Assembly: GCF_003925875.1 (NCBI RefSeq)
Contig: NZ_AP019309.1
Location: forward strand, 1,488,001-1,552,000
DNA: 64,000 bases
Reading direction: 5' to 3'
Origin: Intestinibaculum porci
GTDB lineage: Bacteria > Bacillota_I > Bacilli_A > Erysipelotrichales > Coprobacillaceae
In this document: in pieces, positions 16,862-26,179 of the stretch
Layout: each line of letters starts with the position of its first letter
How positions within the stretch are numbered: the stretch's first letter is position 1
Position numbers and translations under genes: made by a program
The notes under the pieces: generated by a model
What the model was told of the DNA's origin: nothing
Databases searched by the model: none
Seen by the model: the letters and a program-made list of their open reading frames with translations, nothing else

Positions 16862-17513
16862 AAAGAGTAACTGTATAGCCATCATGATCAGGGAAAAGTA
16901 ACGGCGCATCGATATGGGCTTTCTTTAAAGCTTCAGAGATGCGATAGTGGCCAAAGTAATGAATTGGTAAAATGGCATCAGAGGTGGTCATTTGAATAAA
17001 AGCTTCTAAACCTTCTAAATAAGCTTCTTCCTGACGGTCATCGACAACAACGCAGGAAAGGGTAAAATGACGATGAGCAATACGATTGAGTTCTGCTAGG
17101 TAGTGTTCTTTCTGCCATTTGTTGTCATTTTCATCTTCACCGATCCAATGCCAGTTATTCAAATCTCCGGCAAAGTAAATGGATTGTCCTTCAGTCGTGA
17201 CGATGAAGGCGACCCCTTGATCAGTAGAAAACAGAGTTTCGATAGTGAGATCGTTTAAATGATAAGTGTGATGCGGCGAGACACTTAAATGATCGTGAGC
17301 GGTATGAATATCGTCTGATAAAATATAATGTTTTTCCGGATGATCAATGGCGAAAATCTTTTCTGAAAAATGATCAGCGTGGGCGTGTGATGCGAAGATA
17401 TAAAGAGGTTTCTCTTTATTCACATGAAGAGCACCCTGATAGTAGTCGAATAACAGATTACAGTGGGCAAGCTCTACTAAGACGCCGCTATGATGAATAA
17501 GGGTTACGTTCAT
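16860..17513 (-). CDS. MBL-fold metallo-hydrolase
   Basis: 217 residues. The HxHxDH zinc motif is present as ASHAHADHFS (about 42-51), with later FAGDLNNWHW and PIHYFGHY metal-binding elements. It belongs to the UlaG-like/uncharacterised branch of the beta-lactamase-fold hydrolases; the substrate cannot be told. It lies 26 nt downstream of yebC on the same strand. Confidence 0.85.
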   Translation of the reverse strand: MNVTLIHHSGVLVELAHCNLLFDYYQGALHVNKEKPLYIFASHAHADHFSEKIFAIDHPEKHYILSDDIHTAHDHLSVSPHHTYHLNDLTIETLFSTDQGVAFIVTTEGQSIYFAGDLNNWHWIGEDENDNKWQKEHYLAELNRIAHRHFTLSCVVVDDRQEEAYLEGLEAFIQMTTSDAILPIHYFGHYRISEALKKAHIDAPLLFPDHDGYTVTL

Positions 17514-17525
17514 AGGTTATGAAAA

Positions 17526-17547
17526 AAGAATAACTTGCGTTATTCTT
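17526..17547 (-). terminator. Terminator of yebC
   Basis: AAGAATAAC (17526-17534) pairs with GTTATTCTT (17539-17547), followed on the minus strand by TTTTC. It overlaps the last codons of yebC. Confidence 0.7.
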
Positions 17548-18280
17548 CTTCTCCATCATTATAGTTTGAAACATTATGATAAACCTGGTCAACGTCTTCG
17601 CAATCGTTTAATAAGTTCATTAATCTTTCAAATAAAGTCATGTCTTCACCTTCGAGTTCAACAGTTTCTGTTGGAACAGTCTGGATTTCATCGACATCAA
17701 AGTCCACATTTGGTAATTTAGCCTGGATTGCTAATTTGATGGCATTGTAATCTGTTGGTTCACCAGTGATACGGATTGAACCATCTTCTAATGTTTCTAA
17801 GTCTTTAGCGTCAACATCACCTTCGATGAGGGCATCTAAAGTTTCTTCTTCATTTAAACCTTTAAACTGAATAACAGCCTGAACATTATATAAATATGAT
17901 ACAGAACCTTCAGCACCTAATTTAGAATGTGCTTTTGTGAAGGCTGGACGGACCTGAGAGATTGTTCTATTGACATTATCTGTTAAACATTTAACGATTA
18001 ATGTAGAACCGTTAGGACCGAAACCTTCGAACTGTAATTCTTCATAGTTATCTGTTGCACCATTCTTTACTCTGTTGATGGCGTTATCAATAACATGTCC
18101 TGGGACCTGATCTTTTTTTGCTTTATTGATAATGGCTCTTAAAGATAAGTTTGCATCTGGATCAGGACCACCTGATTTCGCTGCCTGATAGATTTCCTTA
18201 CCATAGTAAGAATAGATTTTTGTTTTCTTGGCAGCCGTTGCAGCCATTGAGGCTTTACGTACTTCATGAGCTCTACCCAT
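17540..18280 (-). CDS. yebC: YebC/PmpR (TACO1-like) family regulatory protein
   Basis: 246 residues with the invariant start MGRAHEVRKASMAATAAKKTK, then GGPDPDANLSLRAIINKAK and NVNRTISQVRPAFTKAHSKLG. The family was described as transcriptional regulators; recent work links members to relief of ribosome stalling, for example at proline stretches. A GAGGAGG site lies upstream. Confidence 0.93.
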   Translation of the reverse strand: MGRAHEVRKASMAATAAKKTKIYSYYGKEIYQAAKSGGPDPDANLSLRAIINKAKKDQVPGHVIDNAINRVKNGATDNYEELQFEGFGPNGSTLIVKCLTDNVNRTISQVRPAFTKAHSKLGAEGSVSYLYNVQAVIQFKGLNEEETLDALIEGDVDAKDLETLEDGSIRITGEPTDYNAIKLAIQAKLPNVDFDVDEIQTVPTETVELEGEDMTLFERLMNLLNDCEDVDQVYHNVSNYNDGEEE

Positions 18281-18519
18281 TATTAATTCCTCCTCGTAAA
18301 ATTACTAGCTAATTATATACAATTAGTCACACTATTTCAATAATTTTTTATAGGAATAAGAAGTCATTTCACCGCAATGAGGTTATTTGAAAATATCAAT
18401 TGAACGAATCAGTGATTCTTAGAAAGGAAAATATTTGCAGCAAGAGAAATTTTTGAAGAAATGTGAAAAATATTGATTACATCATGGAATTTGGTAATAT
18501 GAAGGTAGAGGTGATGCTT

Positions 18520-19077
18520 ATGAAGAAGCTCATGGTTATGTTCCTGTGTCTGGTCTTAGGTTTAGCTTTTGGCTATGCAATGCATCAGCCTAAAACGGTT
18601 ACGCGTACAAAAACAGTGGTTAAACGAGAAACACCGCTCATTTCTTCAAAGACGCGGACATTCTCAAAAAAGCTGCCAGCTTTTTCCACAATCTTATTGA
18701 ATTTAGATCGGGCAAAAGCCATCATTAAAACTGGGAAAAACTATCGGATCACTTATCAGACATCAGATCATCGTCCACAAAAAATCTTCTGTGAAAAGGA
18801 AGTACTCTGTTATGATGATGAAGTGGGTGACTATAAGATCACCCAGATGGTTATCGAAGTGCCACGCCAAAAGATTAAGTGGATCGATACGATTGGTGCG
18901 GTCACGTTAGATGGCATCAGTGTAAAAACGGCTAATTTAAAAGGCGAAGATTTTGTCATTAAAATCAAAAACAGCTATGTGTTTAGTATGACCACCGATG
19001 GAGCGACAATCGTCAATAGTCGCGTCAATGGCAAAAACTACAATAATAAGTATGTACGTGTTCTCCAGGAAGATTAA
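18520..19077 (+). CDS. Membrane-anchored protein with DUF4097-like beta domain
   Basis: 185 residues from the ATG at 18520, which has GAGGTGATG upstream; the longer frame from 18463 crosses the probable promoter. One membrane helix or uncleaved signal (KKLMVMFLCLVLGLAFGYAM) precedes a beta-strand-rich region (IDTIGAVTLDGISVKTANL, FSMTTDGATIVNSRVNG) that resembles the repeating strands of DUF4097 putative-adhesin domains. Family call tentative. Confidence 0.55.
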   Translation: MKKLMVMFLCLVLGLAFGYAMHQPKTVTRTKTVVKRETPLISSKTRTFSKKLPAFSTILLNLDRAKAIIKTGKNYRITYQTSDHRPQKIFCEKEVLCYDDEVGDYKITQMVIEVPRQKIKWIDTIGAVTLDGISVKTANLKGEDFVIKIKNSYVFSMTTDGATIVNSRVNGKNYNNKYVRVLQED

Positions 19078-19092
19078 ACAGGAACAGGGAAA

Positions 19093-19115
19093 GAGGTTTC
19101 GACCTCTTTTTCGTA
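19093..19115 (+). terminator. Terminator, first of two near-identical copies
   Basis: AAAGAGGT and ACCTCTTT pair around TTCG, followed by TTCG. The hairpin and its flanks recur at 20312. Confidence 0.8.
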
Positions 19116-19347
19116 CATTTATAAGGTTTTATAAGGCGTTGGGGGCATCACGTTTATTCGGATTGTTATTGTTTGAAGTGCTCAGGTAAGTCGGATAACA
19201 GTAATGATCTGGTGTGGCAGGCTTCTTTGATAATTTTAAAGAGACTGATCTTGGAATGTATATGAACACTATGAGAATTTTTTGCCTGCCTATTTTATCT
19301 TTGAGCGGAAAATCGTCTATGTTATAATGGCGAAAAGGAGAAAAACT

Positions 19348-19821
19348 ATGACATACGAAGAAACAAAACAAAAACTTGCAGAATTCATGGAATATGGTGA
19401 TCCTGATGCAGCCTGTAAACTTGTGGCAGAATATAATTTACCGGCGATTGCACTTTTTGAGGAATCTATACAAAACTTTACGGAAAAAACGATCCAAAAG
19501 CATCTTAGTAATGTGATATTTTTCTTAAATGAATATAGCACTTATTATGATGCTTGTACGTTTGAGGATGCATGGAAGTGCCTTGATGACTTTTTCGGCT
19601 ACTTTTTTATCCGAAAATGTATGTGGTCGACACCAGCCACGATTAAATCTACCGCGGCTTCGATTAAAAAGTTTTATAAATGTATGGTCGACAATCAGCT
19701 TTTTGATGCGGGGGCCTATGACATGTTGACTACTCATATTAAAGAGAATATGCCAATCTGGCAGGATGAATACGAAGCCTATAATAATTTTGATGAAGAC
19801 TATGATTTTGGTGATTTTTAA
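19348..19821 (+). CDS. Conserved hypothetical protein (recombinase core-binding-like helical domain)
   Basis: 157 residues from the ATG at 19348 (AAAAGGAG upstream). All-helical; the stretch EKTIQKHLSNVIFFLNEY then YFFIRKCMWSTPATIKSTAASIKKFYKCM resembles the SAM-like core-binding fold of tyrosine recombinases but without a catalytic domain. The C-terminus is very acidic (DEYEAYNNFDEDYDFGDF). It is followed 9 nt later by a second helical gene, so they form a pair. Function unknown. Confidence 0.6.
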   Translation: MTYEETKQKLAEFMEYGDPDAACKLVAEYNLPAIALFEESIQNFTEKTIQKHLSNVIFFLNEYSTYYDACTFEDAWKCLDDFFGYFFIRKCMWSTPATIKSTAASIKKFYKCMVDNQLFDAGAYDMLTTHIKENMPIWQDEYEAYNNFDEDYDFGDF

Positions 19822-19830
19822 GGAGATATC

Positions 19831-20265
19831 ATGACGAGAGATGCATTTTATAAGGCCTTAACAGAGGCTAAAAATGAACAAGAAAAAATTTTAGTGGCAA
19901 TGGATTATAATGCGGAAGCAGAAAAGATTTTTCGGGAACATTTGCCAGCGAGTTTTAAGGAAGAAACCAAGCAGAAATACTGTGCTATGTTAGAGCTGCT
20001 GCTCTATGATTACTGTATAGTGAAGGCCACTGATCCGGTTGGTTTTGATGAAGCATATCTTTACTTTGAGGACTTCATGGAATATGTGATCGAAGAGAAG
20101 AAAATGGGCCCTGATGAGATTCGTTTAGCGATGACGGTGATGAATCGTTTATATCAGTATCTGTATGAGGAAACCGGTGATGTCACTTATCGCCGTCTGA
20201 ATTCACGGACGAAAAGGATTGCTCATTACAATTCCTTTGCCTGGCAGTTAAGAGGCAAAGCTTAA
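19831..20265 (+). CDS. Conserved hypothetical helical protein
   Basis: 144 residues, soluble, predicted all-helical, start preceded by AAGGAGA. No catalytic motif visible. The tight spacing to the upstream gene and the similar fold class suggest the two act together. Function unknown. Confidence 0.55.
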   Translation: MTRDAFYKALTEAKNEQEKILVAMDYNAEAEKIFREHLPASFKEETKQKYCAMLELLLYDYCIVKATDPVGFDEAYLYFEDFMEYVIEEKKMGPDEIRLAMTVMNRLYQYLYEETGDVTYRRLNSRTKRIAHYNSFAWQLRGKA

Positions 20266-20311
20266 AGCTAAGCAGGAAGAAGAATCTTTGGAGAGAACAC
20301 GCAATAGTGGA

Positions 20312-20336
20312 AAGAGGTTACGACCTCTTTTTCGTG
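20312..20336 (+). terminator. Terminator, second of two near-identical copies
   Basis: AAAGAGGT and ACCTCTTT around TACG, followed by TTTCG. About 40 nt around it resemble the terminator at 19093. Confidence 0.8.
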
Positions 20337-20376
20337 CATTGACAAGGATTTATGGTATGATGGGGGCGGTGATAAA

Positions 20377-21507
20377 ATGAATAAAATAATCATAATTGGC
20401 GCAGGGGCATGCGGTGTTTATAGTGCTCTGTTAATCAAACAGGCGCATCCAAATGTAGATGTCTTAGTTTTAGAAGCCCATAAGACGCCTTTAAAAAAGT
20501 TATTAGCAACGGGGAATGGCCGCTGCAATTTATCGAATAAAGATCTTGCCATAACGCATTATGATAGTGATAACTTAGCGCTGGTGAAGGATATTATCGA
20601 TGATTTTGATATGCCTAAGCAAATGCAGAAGCTTGGTCTTTATACCAAATATATGGGACAGCTGCTTTATCCTTATAGTGAACAGGCCAAAAGCGTCTTT
20701 CGTATTTTGATGGATCGGGCGCAGGAAGCTGGTGTTGTTTTTCTCTATGAACAGTTTGTGAAAAGCATTCGTTATCAGGATGGTTATATCATTGAGACAG
20801 AGCATCAGCGTTTCCATAGCGATGGTGTTATTGTCAGTGTCGGCAGCAGTGCTGGTAAACTGTCTCAGGTCTATGATCGCCGCAGCTTATTTACTCACTT
20901 GTCTTTTGACTATCAGGACAATAGTCCTTCATTAACCCAAATGTATACCAAAGAAGTGTATAAAACCCTCAAAGGGGTCAGAATGAAGGGCGTTTTCTCG
21001 CTTTATCAAGGGAAACAGCTTCTCAAACAGGAAAAGGGAGAAATGCTTTTTACGAATTATGGAGTCAGCGGCATCGCCATTATGCAGCTTTCTCGTTATT
21101 ATCAGGAAGGTGTCACTTTAGTCTGTGATCTATTACCGGATCTTTCTAAAGAGGAACTTGCAAACTTCCTGCAGCGTGATTTGATACATCCATTAGAAGG
21201 TTTGGTGCCTTATCAGCTAAGTGATTTATTAGAAAAGACGCATCAGGATCCCATCTCTTTCCTTAAACAGATGACTTTTCATGTGAAAGGAATTCGGGAA
21301 AGTGAATATGCCCAAGTGGAAAAAGGCGGTTTACTATTATCAAACTTTAATAATGATTTAGAAAGTAAAGATTATCCGCATTTTTATGCCGGCGGAGAAA
21401 TCTTAAATGTGAATGGCGATTGTGGCGGCTATAATCTGCATTTCGCATTTGCTAGCGGCTATCGTATTTTTAAAGGTTTAGAAAGGAATCAAAATGTTAA
21501 GAATTAA
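20377..21507 (+). CDS. BaiN/HI0933-family FAD flavoprotein
   Basis: 376 residues. The N-terminal dinucleotide-binding IIIGAGACGVYSALL, the family motif ATGNGRCNLSN (about 45-55) and the C-terminal FYAGGEILNVNGDCGGYNLHFAFASG define the HI0933/BaiN NAD(P)/FAD-dependent oxidoreductase family. Family members reduce ring double bonds in some bile-acid pathways, but most are uncharacterised. It overlaps the next flavoprotein gene by 14 nt. Confidence 0.88.
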   Translation: MNKIIIIGAGACGVYSALLIKQAHPNVDVLVLEAHKTPLKKLLATGNGRCNLSNKDLAITHYDSDNLALVKDIIDDFDMPKQMQKLGLYTKYMGQLLYPYSEQAKSVFRILMDRAQEAGVVFLYEQFVKSIRYQDGYIIETEHQRFHSDGVIVSVGSSAGKLSQVYDRRSLFTHLSFDYQDNSPSLTQMYTKEVYKTLKGVRMKGVFSLYQGKQLLKQEKGEMLFTNYGVSGIAIMQLSRYYQEGVTLVCDLLPDLSKEELANFLQRDLIHPLEGLVPYQLSDLLEKTHQDPISFLKQMTFHVKGIRESEYAQVEKGGLLLSNFNNDLESKDYPHFYAGGEILNVNGDCGGYNLHFAFASGYRIFKGLERNQNVKN

Positions 21508-23047
21508 TAATGTGAAAGTCCATCTCAATGAAACGGATGCCCGTAATGTGATTGCGGCGAAGCTCAATATCCGTAAACGTGAGATTCAGGATGTAAAAAT
21601 ATTACGACGCAGTATCGATGCGCGTCGCAGTAAAGTCTTCTTTAACTGCAGCTACGCTTTTAGCTGTCAAAATGAAGAGGCTTTATTAGCAGCCCATAAG
21701 GAGTTACAGCCTTATGTGCCTTATGTCTATACGTATCCTCAGCCAACCGCTAAACGCGTGATGGTGGTTGGCAGCGGCCCGGCAGGGTTATTTTGCGCTT
21801 ATGTGTTAGCGAAAGCTGGCGTAAAGGTTACCCTTGTCGAACGGGGCAAGTGCGTTGAAGAACGTGTCAAAGATGTTGATGATCTGTTTGAAAAAGGAAT
21901 CATTCATCCCGAATCAAATATTGCTTTTGGCGAAGGCGGGGCGGGGACGTTCTCGGATGGTAAATTAACGACCGGAACAAAAAATAAACGCATCCGTTAT
22001 ATCTTAGATGAATTTATCAAACATGGCGCTCCGAAGGAAATCGGTTATGATGCGCTGCCGCATATCGGAACGGATCGCTTACGTCAGGTGTTAATTGCGA
22101 TGCGTCAGGATCTGATGGCTCATGGCGGTGAGGTCCGTTTTGAAACGAAATTTGTCGATTTTAAAGTCGAAGGAGATAAACATTTCGTTTGTCTCAAACA
22201 TCAGGGAAAAGAATACTGGGAAGAAACGGATGATCTCGTTTTAGCGATCGGTCATAGTGCCCGCGATACCTATGCAATGCTTGCGCAAAAACTGACCATG
22301 CATCCCAAAGCCTTTGCGGTAGGAGTCCGCATTGAACAGTTGCAGGAAGATATTAATAAACATCAATATAAACAGGATTATCGCAATAAGCATTTAAAAG
22401 CAGCCCCTTATAAATTAGCTGTTCGCACATCCGAAGGACGCGGTGTTTATACTTTCTGTATGTGTCCCGGCGGAGTGGTGGTGCCTTCTACAGAAGAGGA
22501 CGGCTTATTATGTATCAATGGCATGAGCTATTATGCTCGTGATGGACAAAATGCTAATAGTGCTATTTTAGTGAATGTCAGTCCAGAAGATTTTGGCTTT
22601 GATGATGTCTTAGCTGGCGTCGCTTTTCAGAAAGATCTAGAAAGACGCGCTTATGCCTTAGGCGGCGGCAACTTATCTGCGCCCGTGCAGAAAGTGGTTG
22701 ATTATATGCAGGGGGAAGTTACGACATCTTTTGGAAAGGTCTTACCAACTTATCGTCCGGGGACAACTTTTGCCGATCTTAATCAGGTTTTCCCTGAGGT
22801 CATTAACCGTAATTTGAAAGAAGGTTTACAGCTGATGAATGAACGCTTTAAAGGCTTCTATGATGAAGATACATTAATTACGGCTGTGGAATCTCGTTCT
22901 TCCGCACCGGTGCGTATTGAACGCGATGAAAATATGTCAGCGCAGGGTTGGATTTATCCGATTGGCGAAGGTGCTGGCTATGCCGGCGGGATCATGTCAT
23001 CAGCTGTGGATGGCATCTTATGTGCGGAAAAGATCTGTGAAGGATAG
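21494..23047 (+). CDS. NAD(P)/FAD-dependent oxidoreductase (large FAD-dependent protein family)
   Basis: 517 residues. An N-terminal 85-residue domain (LRINNVKVHLNETDARNVIAA), then FAD-binding VMVVGSGPAGLFCAYVLAKAG, a central NIAFGEGGAGTFSDGKLTTGTKN typical of the family, and the terminal GEGAGYAGGIMSSAVDG FAD-closing motif. Function unassigned. Co-transcribed with the preceding flavoprotein. Confidence 0.87.
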   Translation: MLRINNVKVHLNETDARNVIAAKLNIRKREIQDVKILRRSIDARRSKVFFNCSYAFSCQNEEALLAAHKELQPYVPYVYTYPQPTAKRVMVVGSGPAGLFCAYVLAKAGVKVTLVERGKCVEERVKDVDDLFEKGIIHPESNIAFGEGGAGTFSDGKLTTGTKNKRIRYILDEFIKHGAPKEIGYDALPHIGTDRLRQVLIAMRQDLMAHGGEVRFETKFVDFKVEGDKHFVCLKHQGKEYWEETDDLVLAIGHSARDTYAMLAQKLTMHPKAFAVGVRIEQLQEDINKHQYKQDYRNKHLKAAPYKLAVRTSEGRGVYTFCMCPGGVVVPSTEEDGLLCINGMSYYARDGQNANSAILVNVSPEDFGFDDVLAGVAFQKDLERRAYALGGGNLSAPVQKVVDYMQGEVTTSFGKVLPTYRPGTTFADLNQVFPEVINRNLKEGLQLMNERFKGFYDEDTLITAVESRSSAPVRIERDENMSAQGWIYPIGEGAGYAGGIMSSAVDGILCAEKICEG

Positions 23048-23288
23048 TAATTTATTTCTAAAAGACGTGTATGATATACCGACAGTATGATAAAAGATGA
23101 CGTTTTTATCAAAGGGCTTTCAGTTTTGTATGAAAGAGTTGAGAATGCATCAAATAAGTATGATCAAATCAAGGAAATTTCTTTCCTTAAATGAACCTAA
23201 AATCTTAAGAAAACCTTAAGAAGTATATAGACAACATATGTGTGTTTTGATATAATCATAAGGAATCTTGGAAATAAGGAGAAATTTC

Positions 23289-24758
23289 ATGCGTAAGACC
23301 ATAATCCATGCACTTCGTCCCGCAGGAAAACAGCTTAAGCAGGTCCATGCTTCTCATCGTCATCTGAATGGGAAAATTCTGATGGCGTCTTTTGGATGTA
23401 TGGGTGTCATTGCCTTGGGCAGTTATTTTGCGGCGGATCGTGAAGCCCCAAAAATTAAACAAAGTACCATGGCCATAGATTATGGCAGTACACTTAGCAA
23501 AAACAATATTAAGATTTCTGATAATAGGGAATCTAAAAAAGATCTTATTATTCATATTGATAAATCTCATTTGAATGTGAAGAAGCTTGGCAGTTACACG
23601 GTCAAAGTGAAAGCCACGGATTCTTACAATAATACTACGGTTCGCAATGTGAAAATCAATGTCGTTGATCATGAAGCACCATTTGTCAAGGGAATTCATA
23701 GTGATGGTGATTATATTTTAGTTGAAGCGGGCGGTAGTACTGATTTGTCTAAATATCTTACGATTACTGATAATGTCGATGGCAATCTCTTTGCGAAAGC
23801 CAAATTCTCCAAAGCCTTATCGACATCCGCACCTGGGATTCAGACGATTGGGGTGGAAGTGGCTGATTCAAGCGGCAATGTGACGAAGAAAGACTTACCG
23901 ATCAAAGTGCTCGATTCACAGCCGCCAGAATGGCAGGATGTCAATACCGATCACACCATTAACTTTGGCGATGAATTTGATATCAGTAAATATATTAAAG
24001 CCGTTGATAACTTAGATGGTGATGTCCGTGTTGATACGATTGGCACGGTTAATACGAAGAAGTTAGGCAGTCAGACAATTACCATTCAGGCCACCGATTC
24101 AAGCGGTCATAGTACGAAAAAGACGGTTACCTTTACGGTGAAGGATCTGAAAGGTCCAGAAATCGCTGTAAAAGATGAGAATATGACGCTAAAACCTGGT
24201 GATGCCTTTGATCCAAAAGCGCAGATCACGTCCGTTACTGATAACGTCGATGGCAAGATCGATGTAGATAAGGTGCAGATTGATTCAAATGTTGATACAT
24301 CGAAGAAAGGCTCTTATCAGGTCACTTATACGGTGAAAGATCAAGCGGGTAATACAACGACGAAAGTCTTAAAGGTGGAAGTCAATAATGAAGGGGAACT
24401 GATGGTACAATACGGTAAACAGTATCTCAATGTCCCTTATGTCTTTGGCGGAACGACACCAGATGGCTTTGACTGTTCCGGCTTTACCGGCTGGGTCTAT
24501 AAGAAGTTTGGCAAGTCGCTGCCGCGTACCGCTGCAGCGCAGTATGATGCGACAACGCGCGTAGAGAAGAAAGATTTACAGATTGGTGATCTGGTCTTCT
24601 TTAGTAATACTTATAAACCAGGGGTTTCCCATGTGGGTATTTACATGGGCGATGGCAAGATGGTTGATGCCTCTGGTGATCATGTTCAAATTGATGATAT
24701 TAATACCGGTTACTGGGCTGCCCATTACACTAGCGGCGGTCGATATAAGACGAAATAG
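23289..24758 (+). CDS. Secreted NlpC/P60 (C40) peptidoglycan endopeptidase with Ig-like repeats
   Basis: 489 residues from the ATG at 23289 (AAGGAG upstream). A membrane/signal helix near 30-55 is followed by about four Ig/DUF5011-like beta domains of roughly 80 residues each (repeated TDNVDGN, GxxTIxVxATDSSGNxTKK patterns) and a C-terminal NlpC/P60 domain with C396 (FDCSGF), H448 (SHVGIY) and H465. It cleaves peptidoglycan stems outside the membrane; the repeats are probably spacers or wall-binding arms. Confidence 0.9.
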   Translation: MRKTIIHALRPAGKQLKQVHASHRHLNGKILMASFGCMGVIALGSYFAADREAPKIKQSTMAIDYGSTLSKNNIKISDNRESKKDLIIHIDKSHLNVKKLGSYTVKVKATDSYNNTTVRNVKINVVDHEAPFVKGIHSDGDYILVEAGGSTDLSKYLTITDNVDGNLFAKAKFSKALSTSAPGIQTIGVEVADSSGNVTKKDLPIKVLDSQPPEWQDVNTDHTINFGDEFDISKYIKAVDNLDGDVRVDTIGTVNTKKLGSQTITIQATDSSGHSTKKTVTFTVKDLKGPEIAVKDENMTLKPGDAFDPKAQITSVTDNVDGKIDVDKVQIDSNVDTSKKGSYQVTYTVKDQAGNTTTKVLKVEVNNEGELMVQYGKQYLNVPYVFGGTTPDGFDCSGFTGWVYKKFGKSLPRTAAAQYDATTRVEKKDLQIGDLVFFSNTYKPGVSHVGIYMGDGKMVDASGDHVQIDDINTGYWAAHYTSGGRYKTK

Positions 24759-24838
24759 AGGTCTCTTCCCAAGGGATCTCTTTTTTCTAACATACAATTT
24801 AGGAAAATAAGAAATGAAATTATTTCTTTTTGGAATGA

Positions 24839-24870
24839 ATTGACTATATAAAAAGCCTATGTTAACGTAT
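24839..24870 (+). promoter_or_regulatory. Probable promoter of the T-box leader
   Basis: TTGACT at 24840-24845, followed at 17-18 nt by TAACGT, a weak -10. It sits just upstream of the first leader hairpin CCTAT/ATAGG. Confidence 0.35.
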
Positions 24871-24884
24871 AGGTACACTAATGA

Positions 24885-25104
24885 AAAGGATATGTTAATG
24901 AACGAGGCGTTTCAAGAGAGTTGAGGCTGGTGGGATCTCAATAATAGTTCTTCATTAATTGGCCCTTTGAGGGATTATGGGAAAGGTGACGAGTATCATA
25001 ATACGGAAGCCTCCGTTATCGGGCAGGAATTTGATAGAATTCTCTTCACTCACGTAAGGTGGCTTAAAGATGGCAACATCTGTCCTTCGGGGCAGGTGTT
25101 TTTT
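24885..25104 (+). promoter_or_regulatory. T-box leader (tRNA-sensing riboswitch), probably tRNA-Trp
   Basis: Stem I arms TTAATGAA and TTCATTAA enclose the AG bulge AGAGAG (24915-24920) and a TGGTG apical segment. A conserved CCGTTATC (25013-25020) follows, then the acceptor-binding bulge AAGGTGGC (TGGC at 25060-25063). Next is an intrinsic terminator with ACATCTGTCC (25076-25085) and GGGCAGGTGT (25090-25099), then T5. TGG at 24960-24962 can serve as a Trp specifier (TTG one base earlier is an alternative). TGGC would pair with a GCCA tRNA end, matching the discriminator G of tRNA-Trp. The genes it controls are a trpXYZ-type transporter. Confidence 0.8.
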
Positions 25105-25176
25105 AAATATCGTGCGATTTATGTTTGTGGATAGAAGAATTTGCTTTACAATGATAAAAGAAAGAGGGAAATGAAA

Positions 25177-26151
25177 ATGAAAGCAATCAAAGGTCTTTTA
25201 GCAGCATCTTTAGCTGCATCAGTATTAGTAGGATGTTCTTCAAACACATCAAGTAAGGTGAAAAAAGTCGGGATTATCCAGATGATGGATCATACTTCAC
25301 TCAACACCATTAAAAAAGCTTATGACAAGGAAATGAAAGCTTTAGGCTACAATTCTAAAAATGTCGAATATGTTTTTAAAAATGGTCAGGGGAATACCAA
25401 TACCTTAGCGTCGATCGCCAATCAGTTCCAGGGGGAAAACTTAGACTGCGTGGTTGCGATTGCGACGCCGGCAGCGCAGGCCGTTGCGAAATTAGCCAAT
25501 AAAACACCAATTATCTTCTCTGCAGTGTCTGATCCTGTCGGTGCTAAATTAACGTCATCTTTAGATAAACCGGATAAGAATATGACGGGGACAAGTGATC
25601 AGGTGCAGGTGGATCAGATTATTGATCAGGCTTTAGCGGTGCAGCCAAAGATGAAAAAGATTGGTTTACTTTATAATAAAGGAGAAGCCAATTCGGTTAC
25701 GAATATCACGAATGTTAAAAAATATTTAAAGAAGAAAGGTATTGCAACGCAGGAAGCCACCGTTACGAAAGTATCGGAAGTGCAGAGTGCGATGAATGTC
25801 CTCGCTTCTAAGTGTGATGCTGTCTTTACGCCTAATGATAATACCGTTGCCAGCGCGATGAGCATTGCCTCTAAAGCGGCTAATCAGGCAAAAGTCCCTT
25901 ATTATGTAGGAGCGGATTCGATGGTTAAAGATGGCGGTTTCTTAACTGTTGGAATTGATTACAATGATTTAGGTAAAGAAACAGCCAAAATGTGTGATCA
26001 GGTTTTAAAAGGTAAAAAACCAGCGAATATGCCAGTGAAGATCTTTAAAACCAATTTAAATATTTATGTCAACCAGAAGACTTTAAAGACCTTAGGTTTA
26101 AAACTACCAGCGTCTATCACTTCTAATAAGAAGTATATTAAAGTCGATTAA
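25177..26151 (+). CDS. trpX: ABC transporter substrate-binding lipoprotein, TrpX-like
   Basis: 324 residues from the ATG at 25177 (AAAGAGGG 8 nt upstream). Lipobox LVGC near residue 20 marks a lipoprotein. The body matches the ABC_sub_bind family (KKVGIIQMMDHTSLNTIKKAY, PIIFSAVSDPVGAKL, YNDLGKETAKM), which includes the tryptophan/tyrosine binding proteins of Bacillota. It is the first gene of the T-box-controlled operon; the Trp specificity follows from the leader rather than from the protein. Confidence 0.8.
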   Translation: MKAIKGLLAASLAASVLVGCSSNTSSKVKKVGIIQMMDHTSLNTIKKAYDKEMKALGYNSKNVEYVFKNGQGNTNTLASIANQFQGENLDCVVAIATPAAQAVAKLANKTPIIFSAVSDPVGAKLTSSLDKPDKNMTGTSDQVQVDQIIDQALAVQPKMKKIGLLYNKGEANSVTNITNVKKYLKKKGIATQEATVTKVSEVQSAMNVLASKCDAVFTPNDNTVASAMSIASKAANQAKVPYYVGADSMVKDGGFLTVGIDYNDLGKETAKMCDQVLKGKKPANMPVKIFKTNLNIYVNQKTLKTLGLKLPASITSNKKYIKVD

Positions 26152-26179
26152 TAAGCAAGTAAGGAGTTTTTAAAGTATT

